A stretch of DNA of 64,000 nt from Herbaspirillum sp. AP02 (lineage in GTDB: Bacteria > Pseudomonadota > Gammaproteobacteria > Burkholderiales > Burkholderiaceae_D), in contig NZ_JADWMY010000003.1 in the NCBI RefSeq assembly GCF_015767275.1, positions 186,001 to 250,000 on the forward strand. Direction: 5' to 3'. Position 1 is the stretch's first letter. Every line of letters begins with the position of its first letter. The notes beneath the pieces were generated by a model. It made no database searches. It had not been told where the DNA came from and worked only from the letters and a program-made list of their open reading frames with translations. Positions 56,131 to 64,000 of the stretch are shown in pieces. Made by a program: the position numbers and the translations under genes.

Positions 56131-57438
56131 TCAGTCCAGCGGCACGCTACGATAGCGGTTGACCTCCGAGGCCGACACCCACCCGCCCTGATTACCCCAG
56201 CTGTTGAGCACATAGGAAACCACCGCCGCCACCTCAGAATCGCTCAGTTGCGGCCCGAAGGGCGGCATGCCGAAGGGATAGGGATTGCCGGTCGTGGAAG
56301 GCGGGAAGCCGCCATTGAGCACGGTGCGAATCGCATTGATCGGTTGCGGTCCGGCGATGGCATGATTGCCCGCCAGCGGCGGATAATCCGGCGCGCTGCC
56401 CTGACCCTTGCCGCCATGACAGTCCACGCACAGCGATCCGTAGAGCTTCTGGCCCTGCTTGAGGATGCGTTCGGCTTCGGCCGGTTCGGGGCGGGGTGCG
56501 CTGGAGGCGGCCTGCTTGTCTGATGATGGCGCCGGCAGCGTCTTGAGGTAGACGCTGATGGCCGAGATGTCGCTATCGTTCAGATATTGCAGGCTGCGGC
56601 CGACGATTTCCGACATGGGCCCCAGCGCCGTACCGCGAGGTGACACCCCGGTCTTGAGCAGGGCGGCAATATCTGCCTCGCTCCAGCTTCCCAGCCCCTT
56701 TTCACCGCCATGCAGTGGCGGGGCATACCACTCCAGCGCCGGTATCACGCCGCCCTCCAGTGCCAGCGGCGCCAGGCTGGCGCCGAGGCCGTTGCGTGCG
56801 CTATGGCAGGCGCTGCAATGGCCCGCGCCTTGGACCAGATAGGCCCCACGGTTCCATTGCCCATCGCGCGCCGGGTCGGGCGTGAAGCTACCCGGTTTGA
56901 AATACAAGGCACGCCACAGCGCCAGCAGCATGCGCTGGTTGTAGGGGAAGCGCAATTCATGGTCGCGATTGGGCTGATTGACCGACGGTAGACTCTGCAG
57001 ATAGGCGAAGAGGGCATCGCTGTCGTCGCGGCTCATCCGGGTGTAGCTGGTATAGGGGAAGGCCGGATAGAGGAAGCGGCCATCGCGGCCACGCCCGTGA
57101 TGCAGCGCGCGCCAGAAATCGTCGCGGCTCCAGTTGCCGATGCCGGTGGCCTTGTCCGGCGTGAGGTTGCTGGTGTAAAGCGTGCCGAAGGGGCTGGCAA
57201 TGGCGCGTCCGCCGGCATATCCGGCGCCGCCGCGCACGGTGTGGCAGGCCATGCAGTTGCCGGCGCGTGCCAGGTATTGGCCCTTGAGCCGCTGCGCCTG
57301 CGGATCATTGACCGTAGAGGCCACGCCCGGGTCCTCGCTGCCCAGGCTCTGCCAGGCCACTACGCCGGCCAGGCCCACCAGAATGCCGGCGGCACCCAGC
57401 AGCAGCCACTTCAGGCCAGTCGCCCAGGATCGGTTCAT
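56131..57438 (-). CDS. Three-haem cytochrome c (alcohol/sugar dehydrogenase cytochrome-subunit type)
   Basis: A 435-residue periplasmic or membrane-anchored protein. An N-terminal hydrophobic anchor (WLLLGAAGILVGLAGVVAW) is followed by three class I cytochrome c domains with haem motifs CMACH, CSACH and CVDCH, each with a downstream Met candidate (for example FGMPPFGPQLSD). This three-domain layout is typical of cytochrome subunits of quinoprotein alcohol, gluconate and aldehyde dehydrogenases, which pass electrons to ubiquinone or an oxidase. No dehydrogenase subunit gene is adjacent, so its partner is elsewhere or absent. ATG 57438 overlaps the upstream cytochrome stop (ATGA). Confidence 0.88.
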   Translation of the reverse strand: MNRSWATGLKWLLLGAAGILVGLAGVVAWQSLGSEDPGVASTVNDPQAQRLKGQYLARAGNCMACHTVRGGAGYAGGRAIASPFGTLYTSNLTPDKATGIGNWSRDDFWRALHHGRGRDGRFLYPAFPYTSYTRMSRDDSDALFAYLQSLPSVNQPNRDHELRFPYNQRMLLALWRALYFKPGSFTPDPARDGQWNRGAYLVQGAGHCSACHSARNGLGASLAPLALEGGVIPALEWYAPPLHGGEKGLGSWSEADIAALLKTGVSPRGTALGPMSEIVGRSLQYLNDSDISAISVYLKTLPAPSSDKQAASSAPRPEPAEAERILKQGQKLYGSLCVDCHGGKGQGSAPDYPPLAGNHAIAGPQPINAIRTVLNGGFPPSTTGNPYPFGMPPFGPQLSDSEVAAVVSYVLNSWGNQGGWVSASEVNRYRSVPLD

Positions 57439-58205
57439 TGCCCTGCTCCCAGCGTGCCAGGCGTCGACGCCGCCGGCCCCATGCTGCCGCACTGTGCGGG
57501 CAATGGCTTGGCCGGTGCAGCGGCCGGGCGGTAATCCGGTGGAACCGGCTGCGCCGCCAGCCAGCTGCTGGCGGCATTGATGTCTTCCGGACTCAGGGCG
57601 CGGGCGATTTCGCCCATGCAGTCGGGCACCTTGGCCTTGCGCTCGCCGTTGCGCCAGGCGCCCAGCTGCGCGTTGATGTAATCCCGTGGCAGCCCCAGCA
57701 GGCCGGGAATGCCCGGTGCCACCCCGCCCAGGTCGTCACCGTGGCAGGCGGCGCAGGCGGGCATGCGCTGCGCCGGCCGGCCAAGGGTGACCAGCAGGCG
57801 GCCGCGCTCCAGCACCGTCGCGCTGGCCTCGGTCGCAACCGGCGGCGGGTAGGGCGGGTGCTGGGCGGCGAAGAAGATCGCAATCTGCTGAAGATAGTCG
57901 TCCGAGAGGTTGCCCAGCAGGTAATTCATCATCGGGTAACGCCGCTGGCCATCCCTGAAACTCTGCAACTGGTGCAGCAGATAGCCTTCCGGCTTGCCGG
58001 CGATACGCGGGTAAAAGCCGTCAGCAGTGGCGCGCCCCTCCTTGCCATGGCAGGCGGTACAGGCTGCCATCCGCTCCGCCATGCCGGCAATCATCCTGGC
58101 ATCTGGGGCGGCCTCTGGTGATTGGGCCATGGCCGGTCCGCACGCAATCCAGGTCCCCAGCGCAATGGCAGCAATTTTCTTCATATTTGTTATGAGCGGG
58201 CGCAT
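57435..58205 (-). CDS. Two-haem cytochrome c
   Basis: A ~256-residue exported diheme cytochrome. A signal peptide (MKKIAAIALGTWIACGPAMA after a short leader) is followed by two cytochrome c domains with haem motifs CTACH (CTACHGKEG) and CAACH (CAACHGDDLGG). It resembles cytochrome c4-type or c553-like electron carriers. Possible starts are ATG 58205 with AGG upstream, used here, and the internal ATG 58184. Its stop overlaps the start of the three-haem gene by four bases, so the two form an operon. They probably make a periplasmic electron-transfer unit. The divergent tRNA promoter starts ~40 bases upstream of the start. Confidence 0.87.
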   Translation of the reverse strand: MRPLITNMKKIAAIALGTWIACGPAMAQSPEAAPDARMIAGMAERMAACTACHGKEGRATADGFYPRIAGKPEGYLLHQLQSFRDGQRRYPMMNYLLGNLSDDYLQQIAIFFAAQHPPYPPPVATEASATVLERGRLLVTLGRPAQRMPACAACHGDDLGGVAPGIPGLLGLPRDYINAQLGAWRNGERKAKVPDCMGEIARALSPEDINAASSWLAAQPVPPDYRPAAAPAKPLPAQCGSMGPAASTPGTLGAGQ

Positions 58206-58244
58206 CGACCTATTGTAGTGCAAGGCGCGACCATGCCTGCAGCT

Positions 58245-58272
58245 TTGCAAGCCCGGGCACAGCGGATACAAT
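58245..58272 (+). promoter_or_regulatory. Promoter of the tRNA-Arg gene
   Basis: TTGCAA (58245-58250), a 16-base spacer and TACAAT (58267-58272) lie so that transcription starts about six bases before the mature tRNA 5' end. Confidence 0.65.
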
Positions 58273-58284
58273 AGCGGCCTTGCT

Positions 58285-58614
58285 GCCCCCGTAGCTCAGT
58301 GGATAGAGCGATCCCCTCCTAAAGACAATTGGGCAGCGGCTGCCGAAAGGCGCCGCGTGAATGGAGTCAAATTCGGTGAACCCTGACAGCGCCTGGTCGT
58401 GATGACTGCGCGGCTGCTGGCAATACCGAGCCAAGCCGGTTTCCTTGAGGAGGCCGGAAGGTGTAGAGACTAGACGGCTCCGGTCTAAAGGCCAGTGCAT
58501 CGATGGCACTGCCCACGATCAAGGTATAGTCCAGACCACAAACAGACTCTGGTGGCGAAAGCCATAGTGGTACGAAGGGATAGGTCACACGTTCGATCCG
58601 TGTCGGGGGCGCCA
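58285..58614 (+). tRNA. tRNA-Arg (CCU anticodon), interrupted by a group I intron
   Basis: Exon 1 (58285-58320) has acceptor strand GCCCCCG, D-arm GCTC...GAGC and anticodon-stem strand ATCCC, then CTCCT, ending at U36 of the anticodon CCU. Exon 2 (58575-58614) supplies AA (37-38), GGGAT, the variable loop, T-arm ACACG-TTCGATC-CGTGT, acceptor strand CGGGGGC, discriminator G and an encoded CCA. Joined, they give a canonical 76-base tRNA with a seven-base loop CUCCUAA. All stems pair perfectly. The interruption of 254 bases falls between positions 36 and 37, as in known bacterial tRNA-Arg(CCU) group I introns. An intrinsic terminator follows. Confidence 0.93.
58321..58574 (+). other. Group I intron (IC3-like) in the anticodon loop of tRNA-Arg(CCU)
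   Basis: The 254-base intervening sequence starts after a U and ends in G (58574), as group I introns require. P1 can form between exon CCU and GGG at 58331-58333. P2 is GCGGC/GCCGC with GCC-GAAA-GGC (58336-58356). The conserved core is present: AATTCGGTGAA near 58370-58380, GGCAATACCGAGCCAAGCC (58419-58437) and AGAGACTAGACGG (58465-58477). In P7, GACTA (58468-58472) is the exact complement of TAGTC (58527-58531 within AAGGTATAGTCC). No open frame for a homing endonuclease exists, so it is a compact ribozyme, like those of Azoarcus and Agrobacterium tRNA genes. Self-splicing is inferred, not shown. Confidence 0.92.
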
Positions 58615-58620
58615 GCATAA

Positions 58621-58655
58621 AAAAAAGCGCAGAAGCCATCTTCTGCGCTTTTTCG
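58621..58655. terminator. Rho-independent terminator between tRNA-Arg and mrcA
   Basis: AAAAAAGCGCAGAAG (58621-58635), loop CCAT, CTTCTGCGCTTTTT (58640-58653). The symmetric A/T tracts let it serve the tRNA (+) and mrcA (-). Confidence 0.93.
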
Positions 58656-58721
58656 TTTTCAGCCCCCATCCGCTTCACATCACGGTGCGGGCAGTCTTGC
58701 ACCCTTCATCCATCTCTATCG

Positions 58722-61202
58722 TCAATGGCCCTGGTTGGTGCTGTCCAGGAAGCGCCGTGCGTTGTCGCTCTGGGGACGGGTCCCCGAGGAAGAGGGCGCA
58801 GCCCCGGGGCTGCCCGGCGCGCTGCCTGGTACGTTCGGCGCGGGCTGAGCCGTACCTGGCGCCGCGGCCGGGGTCTGGCTCGGCGTCCAGCCGAAGAAGT
58901 TCGAGATCGCATCCACCACTGTTACGCCCACATTGGTCACCAGACCGTTGTTGGGGGTGAAGTTGTCGTAGTAGGGCTCGCCATCGATGAAGCGGATGCC
59001 ATCGGGCGCCGGCTGGTCGAACTGCGGCACCCCCTTCAAGGCCTTGGCCATGTAGTCGACCCAGATCGGCAGCGCCAGCTGGGCGCCGAATTCCATGCCG
59101 CCCAGGCTCTTGGGCTGGTCATACCCCATCCACACCACGGTGGCCAGCGTACGCTGGTAGCCGGCGAACCAGCCATCCACTGCATCGTTGGTGGTGCCGG
59201 TCTTGCCGGCCAGGTCGGTACGGCCGATGCTGTTGCTGCGTGCGCCGGTGCCGCGCTGGGCCACGGACTTGAGCAGGTTGGTCATCATGTAGCTGTTGCG
59301 CTCGGCCACCACCCGCGGTGCGCCGTTGCCGACGATCAGCGGTTCTGCCTTGGAGAGCGTCTTGCCACGGGCATCGGTGATCTGCGAGATCAGGTAGGGC
59401 TGGATCTTGTAGCCGCCATTGGCAAACACCGAATAGGCCGCTGACAACTGCAAGGGATTGGTCTGGCCTGCCCCCAGCGCCATGGGCAGGTAGGGCGGGA
59501 CCTTGTCGGCATCGAAGCCGTAGGTGCCGGTGATGAAGTCCTTGGCATAAGGCACGCCGATGTAGTCCAGCGTACGGATGGCCACCAGGTTGACCGACTT
59601 CTGCAAGGCGGTACGCACCGTGATCGGGCCGGCCGGGGTCTCGTCATCCTTGGGTTCCCAGTTCGGCTGGCCGGGGCCGGCGGGATAGGACACCGGAGCG
59701 TCGTTGACGATGGAAGCAGGTGCAAAACCCTTCTCCAGCGCCGCCGAATAGATGAAGGGCTTGAACGTGGAGCCGGGCTGGCGCCAGGCTTGCGTCACGT
59801 GGTTGAAGTTGTTCTGGGTGAAGTCGAAACCGCCCACCAGCGCGCGGATGGCGCCGTCCTGCGGCACCACCGACACCAGCGCCGCTTCCACCTGCGGCAG
59901 CTGCACCACCTGCCAGTTCTGCTTGGCATCCTGCATCACGCGAATCAATGCGCCGGGACCGATGCGCACGTCCTTCTTGGCCTTTTCCGACAGCGCCGAG
60001 GCGACGAAGCGCAGGGCATCGCCCTTGATGCTGATCTTGTCGCCGTTGCGCAGCACCGCGTCGATCTGCTTCGGACTGGCGGCCACCACCACGGCGGCCA
60101 GAATGTCATCGTTGTCCGGATGATCGTCCATCACGTCGTCAATGGCGGAGGCGCGATCCTCGGCACTGGAGGGCAACTCGATGGTCTCTTCCGGACCACG
60201 GTAGCCATGGCGGCGGTCATAGTCCATCACCCCCTTGCGCACGGCCAGGTAGGCGGCCTGCTGGTCGGCAGCGTTGACGGTGGTGTAGACGTTGAAGCCC
60301 TGGGTATAGGTGTCTTCCTTGTACTGGGCGTACACCATCTGGCGCGCCATTTCATTCACATATTCGGCGTGTACCGTGTACTGGCTGCCCGGTGCGCGCA
60401 CCTTCAGTTCTTCCTTGGACGACTTGTCGTACTGCGCCTGGGTGATGAAGCCCACGTCCAGCATGCGCTGCAGGATGTACTGCTGGCGGATGTGGGCACG
60501 CTTGGGGTTGACGATGGGGTTATAGGCCGAGGGTGCCTTGGGCAGGCCGGCCAGCATGGCGGCTTCGGCCAGGCTGATGTCCTTGAGGTCCTTGCCGAAG
60601 TAGGTACGGGCGGCGGCGGCAAAGCCGAAGGCGCGCTGGCCCAGATAGATCTGGTTCATGTAGACCTCCAGGATCTGGTCCTTGGTCAGCGCATGTTCGA
60701 TCTTGTTGGCCAGCAGCACTTCGTAGAGCTTGCGGGAGAAGGTTTTTTCCTTGGTCAGGAAGACGTTACGCGCCACCTGCATGGTGATGGTGCTGGCGCC
60801 CTGCGAGGCGCTGCCGCGCAGCACGTCGGTCACCAGGGCGCGGGCGATGCCGATCCAGTCGATGCCGCCGTGTTCGTAGAAGCGATAGTCCTCGATGGCC
60901 AGCACGGCATTCTTCATGTCGGCCGGGATGTCGTCCAGCTTGACCAGGCTGCGCTTTTCTTCACCGAATTCACCGAGCAGGACCTTGTCTTCGGACCAGA
61001 TGCGCAGCGGGACCTTGGGCCGGTAATCGGTGATCAGGTCCAGCGAGGGCAGACGCGGGTTGATGAAGATCAGGGCATAGACCACCAGCAGCGCGCCGGC
61101 GATACCGAGGCCGAGGATGGACAGACCGATGAACTTGGCAATATTGGGATTGAGGAAGCCGCGCTGATGGCGCAGCGGGTCCGGCAAAGTTGGAAGAGGC
61201 AT
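58722..61202 (-). CDS. mrcA: Penicillin-binding protein 1A (bifunctional glycosyltransferase/transpeptidase)
   Basis: An 826-residue class A PBP polymerising and cross-linking peptidoglycan. The N-terminal membrane anchor is at about residues 22-47. The glycosyltransferase-51 domain has catalytic Glu104 in IEDYRFYEHGG and GASTITMQVARN. The PBP1A-specific OB-like insert follows. The transpeptidase motifs are STFK (SxxK), SVN and KTGT. A Pro/Ala/Ser-rich C-terminal tail of ~75 residues is disordered. ATG 61202 gives the conserved short cytoplasmic start. In many relatives mrcA lies next to pilMNOPQ; here the divergent neighbour is an ABC-F gene. Confidence 0.96.
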   Translation of the reverse strand: MPLPTLPDPLRHQRGFLNPNIAKFIGLSILGLGIAGALLVVYALIFINPRLPSLDLITDYRPKVPLRIWSEDKVLLGEFGEEKRSLVKLDDIPADMKNAVLAIEDYRFYEHGGIDWIGIARALVTDVLRGSASQGASTITMQVARNVFLTKEKTFSRKLYEVLLANKIEHALTKDQILEVYMNQIYLGQRAFGFAAAARTYFGKDLKDISLAEAAMLAGLPKAPSAYNPIVNPKRAHIRQQYILQRMLDVGFITQAQYDKSSKEELKVRAPGSQYTVHAEYVNEMARQMVYAQYKEDTYTQGFNVYTTVNAADQQAAYLAVRKGVMDYDRRHGYRGPEETIELPSSAEDRASAIDDVMDDHPDNDDILAAVVVAASPKQIDAVLRNGDKISIKGDALRFVASALSEKAKKDVRIGPGALIRVMQDAKQNWQVVQLPQVEAALVSVVPQDGAIRALVGGFDFTQNNFNHVTQAWRQPGSTFKPFIYSAALEKGFAPASIVNDAPVSYPAGPGQPNWEPKDDETPAGPITVRTALQKSVNLVAIRTLDYIGVPYAKDFITGTYGFDADKVPPYLPMALGAGQTNPLQLSAAYSVFANGGYKIQPYLISQITDARGKTLSKAEPLIVGNGAPRVVAERNSYMMTNLLKSVAQRGTGARSNSIGRTDLAGKTGTTNDAVDGWFAGYQRTLATVVWMGYDQPKSLGGMEFGAQLALPIWVDYMAKALKGVPQFDQPAPDGIRFIDGEPYYDNFTPNNGLVTNVGVTVVDAISNFFGWTPSQTPAAAPGTAQPAPNVPGSAPGSPGAAPSSSGTRPQSDNARRFLDSTNQGH

Positions 61203-61567
61203 GGGATGAGTGTGAATCGGGATGCGCTATCTTACAGCATCGGGCCATCCGCCCGGCGGGCCGGCCCCGGGCAATGCTTTACCAGTTGTAACATCGTTCC
61301 TATTCGACGTTGTAATTCGAGATATTTTTGTTATTTTTCAGAAATACCGTTGCTGTGGTGACAATCGGGACCGACTACCCGAGGGCTGCTTGCATTTGGT
61401 GGCGCCTTTTGGACAGCAAGACTGCGTAAGCGCGCTTAAATCAGCATTTCGTCGGCGTAGTCGGTACAATGCCGCTCTTTCGCCGTTCTTTCTCTTTTTC
61501 AGGCGATTTTGCATCCATCCTGCGCGGCTCAAGCCGTTGCATTCACGCAGATCACGCTACCCACGCT
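61203..61567. other. Divergent intergenic region between mrcA and the ABC-F gene
   Basis: About 365 bases. It contains an AT-rich block near 61300-61350, a perfect 12-bp palindrome TAAGCGCGCTTA (61427-61438) and a TACAAT hexamer (61465-61470) that could be the -10 of the ABC-F gene. No gene is supported. Confidence 0.45.
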
Positions 61568-63490
61568 ATGGCAGTCATTTCCCTCTCCGACGCACAACTG
61601 GCTTTCGGCCACGTCGCGCTCCTCGATCACGCCGAATTCTCGATGGAGACCGGCGAGCGCATCGGCCTGATCGGCCGCAACGGCACCGGCAAGTCCTCGC
61701 TCCTGAAGATCATCGCCGGCCGCTCGAAGCTGGACGATGGCCTGCTGGTGATGCAGCAGAACCTGAAGATCGCCTATGTCGACCAGGAGCCGCATTTCCC
61801 GGAAGAGATGATGGTGTTCGACGCCGTGGCCTCGGGCCTGGGCGAGCTGCCGGCCCTGCTGGCCGAGTATGAAGCCATCACCGGCCAGTTCGGCGGCGAC
61901 AACGACGATGCCCTGCTGGAGCGCATGCACCAGATCCAGACCGTGCTGGATGCGGCCGACGCCTGGTCCATCGGCAACAAGGTCGAGACCACCCTGGACA
62001 AGCTGAACCTGAACCGCGAAGCGCGCATCGGCGAACTCTCCGGCGGCATGAAGAAACGCGTGGCCCTGGCCTGCGGCCTGGTGGGCAATCCCGATGTGCT
62101 GCTGCTGGACGAGCCGACCAACCACCTGGACTTCGGCTCCATCCTGTGGCTGGAAGGCCTGCTGCGCGACTTCAAGGGCAGCATTCTCTTCATCACCCAT
62201 GACCGTAGCTTCCTGGACAACGTCTCCACCCGCATCATTGAACTGGACCGCGGCAAGATCCTGTCCTTCCCCGGCAACTTCAGCACCTACCAGGGGCGCA
62301 AGGCCGAGTTGCTGGCCAATGAGGAAGTGGAAAATGCCAAGTTCGACAAGTTCCTGGCCCAGGAAGAGGTCTGGATCCGCAAGGGCGTGCAGGCCCGCCG
62401 CACCCGCGACGAAGGCCGCGTACGCCGCCTGGAGGCGTTGCGCGTGCAGCGCAGCGAGCGTCGTGACCGGCAGGGGCAGGTCAAGCTGGAAGTGGGTACC
62501 GGCGAGCGTTCCGGCAAGATCGTGGCGGAACTGGAAAACGTCAACAAGGCCTACGGCCCCAAGACCATCGTGCGCGATTTCAGCACCATCCTCATGCGCG
62601 GCGACAAGGTCGGCCTGATCGGCCAGAACGGCGCCGGCAAGACCACGCTGCTCAAGCTGATCCTGGGTGAGGAAGCGCCTGACAGCGGCACCGTCAAGCA
62701 GGGGACCAAGATGCAGGTCGCCTATTTCGATCAGATGCGCGCGCAACTGAATGAAGAAACCACGCTGGCCGATACGATTGCCCCGGGCAGCGACTGGGTC
62801 GAGGTCAACGGCCAGCGCAAGCATGTGATGACCTATCTGTCGGACTTCCTGTTCGCGCCGGAACGCGCCCGCTCGCCGGTGCGTACGCTCTCCGGTGGTG
62901 AGCGCAACCGCCTGCTGCTGGCGCGCCTGTTTGCCAAGCCGGCCAATGTGCTGGTGCTGGACGAACCGACCAACGACCTCGACATCGATACCCTGGAACT
63001 GCTGGAAGAACTGCTGGAAGAATATCCGGGGACGGTGTTCCTGGTCAGCCACGACCGCATGTTCCTGGACAACGTCGTGACCCAGGTGATCGCCGCCGAG
63101 GGCAATGGCGTCTGGCGTGAATACGTGGGTGGCTATTCCGACTGGGAGCGTCAGCGTCCGACGCAGCAGGCCGCCGCCTCCAAGGCTGCGGCCAAGGCGG
63201 CCGACAAGAGCGAGAGCAAGGCCGAGTCGACCATGGCCGCACCGGAGGTGGTGGCGCCCGTGGTCAAGAAGAAGCTGAGCTACAAGGAGCAGCGCGAACT
63301 GGACGAGCTACCGCAGCGCATCGCTGCGCTGGAAACGGAGCAGAAGCAGATTTCCGAGAAGCTGGCTGATCCTGACCTGTACAAGAAGAGCGCCGATGAG
63401 GCCGTCAAGCTGAACCAGCGCTTCGCCGAGATCGACGAAGAACTGCTGGGCCATCTTGCACGCTGGGAAGAGATCGAAGGGAAGAAGTAA
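61568..63490 (+). CDS. uup: ABC-F family ATPase (Uup-like)
   Basis: A 640-residue soluble protein with two ABC ATPase domains and no membrane part. The first domain has GRNGTGKSSLL (Walker A), LSGGMKKRVALACGLV and LLLDEPTNHLDF. A charged linker (RKGVQARRTRDEGRVRRLEALR) follows. The second domain has GQNGAGKTTLL, LSGGERNRLLLARLF and LVLDEPTNDLDI. A C-terminal coiled coil (KKKLSYKEQRELDELPQRIA) is the Uup hallmark that binds branched DNA/RNA or ribosomes. ABC-F proteins act on stalled ribosomes. ATG 61568 follows an upstream open stretch with no signal, and is taken as the start. It is convergent with the SirB1-family gene. Confidence 0.92.
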   Translation: MAVISLSDAQLAFGHVALLDHAEFSMETGERIGLIGRNGTGKSSLLKIIAGRSKLDDGLLVMQQNLKIAYVDQEPHFPEEMMVFDAVASGLGELPALLAEYEAITGQFGGDNDDALLERMHQIQTVLDAADAWSIGNKVETTLDKLNLNREARIGELSGGMKKRVALACGLVGNPDVLLLDEPTNHLDFGSILWLEGLLRDFKGSILFITHDRSFLDNVSTRIIELDRGKILSFPGNFSTYQGRKAELLANEEVENAKFDKFLAQEEVWIRKGVQARRTRDEGRVRRLEALRVQRSERRDRQGQVKLEVGTGERSGKIVAELENVNKAYGPKTIVRDFSTILMRGDKVGLIGQNGAGKTTLLKLILGEEAPDSGTVKQGTKMQVAYFDQMRAQLNEETTLADTIAPGSDWVEVNGQRKHVMTYLSDFLFAPERARSPVRTLSGGERNRLLLARLFAKPANVLVLDEPTNDLDIDTLELLEELLEEYPGTVFLVSHDRMFLDNVVTQVIAAEGNGVWREYVGGYSDWERQRPTQQAAASKAAAKAADKSESKAESTMAAPEVVAPVVKKKLSYKEQRELDELPQRIAALETEQKQISEKLADPDLYKKSADEAVKLNQRFAEIDEELLGHLARWEEIEGKK

Positions 63491-63529
63491 GCCGGTTGCC
63501 CGGCCGGCCAGATTGGCGTGGCCGGGTCT

Positions 63530-64000
63530 TCAGTTCGGCTTGCGCAAGGCTTCGCGCAGGTCGGGCAGCATCTCGCGCAGATTGGGCGCATCCTCAGCAT
63601 AGGGGCGCAGGGCCAGATAGGCTTCCAGGTCTTCCAGTGCGGCCTGGGCCATGCCCAGGTTGGCGAAGGCCAGCCCACGGTCGCGTTTTTCGGTGACTTC
63701 TTCGGGCAGCAGGATCACCAGGCGTTCCTGCACGTCCAGCACCTGTTGCCAGCGCTGGCTTTCCATGAAGATCGCTTTCAGGTTGCGCAGCATGCGCGCC
63801 AGGATTTCTCGCGGGTGGGCCGCCCGCAGATACGCGGCCAAGGGCAGTTCGTCGCCGAATTCCTCTTCCTGCTGATGCGCCAGGAAGGGCTCCAGACGCT
63901 CTTCCAGTTCTTCCCGCGACAGGCTGGAACCGTTCATGGGATCGAGTACGATTTCCCCAGACTGTACCGACAACTTCATCAGGAAGTGGCCGGGGAATGA
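63530..64000 (-). CDS. SirB1-family transglutaminase-like/TPR protein, C-terminal part (cut by window edge)
   Basis: The minus-strand frame is open from the right window edge to its stop at 63530 and shows ~156 C-terminal residues: SFPGHFLMKLSVQSGEIVLDP, the central REELEERLEPFLAHQQEEEFG, and a TPR-like helical end (RDRGLAFANLGMAQAALEDLEAYLAL). This arrangement, a transglutaminase-like strand followed by a TPR tail, is typical of the SirB1/YchA family. The catalytic-like N-terminal part is outside the window, so activity cannot be judged. An ATG at 63979 is internal, because the frame continues in homologous sequence before it. Confidence 0.82.
   Translation of the reverse strand, partial: SFPGHFLMKLSVQSGEIVLDPMNGSSLSREELEERLEPFLAHQQEEEFGDELPLAAYLRAAHPREILARMLRNLKAIFMESQRWQQVLDVQERLVILLPEEVTEKRDRGLAFANLGMAQAALEDLEAYLALRPYAEDAPNLREMLPDLREALRKPN

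Noticed and set aside
58210-58702. Minus-strand frames of ~100 codons across the tRNA-Arg locus
   Set aside because: The region is fully explained by the tRNA exons, a group I intron and a terminator; the frames are antisense by-products.

Overview
The window looks like a chromosomal segment of a betaproteobacterium of the Burkholderiales, most likely an Oxalobacteraceae close to Herbaspirillum. The basis is gene order and protein family resemblance: carA-carB-greA, divergent yhbY/rlmE, then ftsH-folP-glmM, with GC-rich coding sequence, many chemoreceptors and many MFS/LysR catabolic cassettes. The genus is an inference; no database was searched.

Region by region. 1-3.6 kb: the end of an MFS transporter gene, an amidase, a RidA-type deaminase and an FAD-dependent oxidoreductase form a catabolic operon for a nitrogenous compound. 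3.6-17.7 kb: a signalling block with a diguanylate cyclase, two chemoreceptors, a MerR regulator, a GAF-EAL phosphodiesterase coupled to the second receptor, a LysR remnant, a 7TMR-DISM hybrid kinase with a REC-AraC response regulator, and a degenerate OmpR-type regulator. 17.7-18.8 kb: a cupin and a flavin reductase-like protein. 18.9-22.6 kb: an AT-richer, decayed island of contact-dependent-inhibition (CdiA/FHA) debris. It holds an LHH-nuclease toxin tip with SUKH immunity, a second toxin tip with candidate immunity genes, an FHA repeat fragment and an IS3-family remnant joined directly to the FHA fragment.

22.7-31.3 kb: a DapA-family aldolase/dehydratase with divergent LysR regulator, a lipoprotein, then a transporter/oxidoisomerase/RuBisCO-like decarboxylase/kinase/GntR set that fits D-apionate catabolism (ApnO-OiaX-OiaK). 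A GGTATA inverted repeat upstream fits its NanR-like regulator. 31.4-40.9 kb: a MazEF-type pair, an unrecognised 285-aa protein beside a Cys-rich HTH regulator and a divergent MFS pump, a LysR/SAF-oxidoreductase/MFS cassette, YigZ and an orphan ParB-like protein. 41-43.5 kb: a patatin lipoprotein, an NlpC/P60 hydrolase and a GlcG/HbpS-like protein.

43.6-56 kb: housekeeping genes carAB, greA, yhbY, rlmE, ftsH, folP, glmM and a phoB gene without pst/phoU/phoR neighbours. 56-58.2 kb: two multiheme cytochrome c genes. 58.3-58.6 kb: a tRNA-Arg(CCU) gene interrupted in its anticodon loop by a 254-nt group I intron, the clearest unusual element in the window. 58.7-64 kb: mrcA (PBP1a), an ABC-F ATPase (Uup-like) and the C-terminal part of a SirB1-family protein.

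Many of the longest antisense reading frames are shadows caused by high GC. Starts were revised where a better ribosome-binding site or family length supported it.
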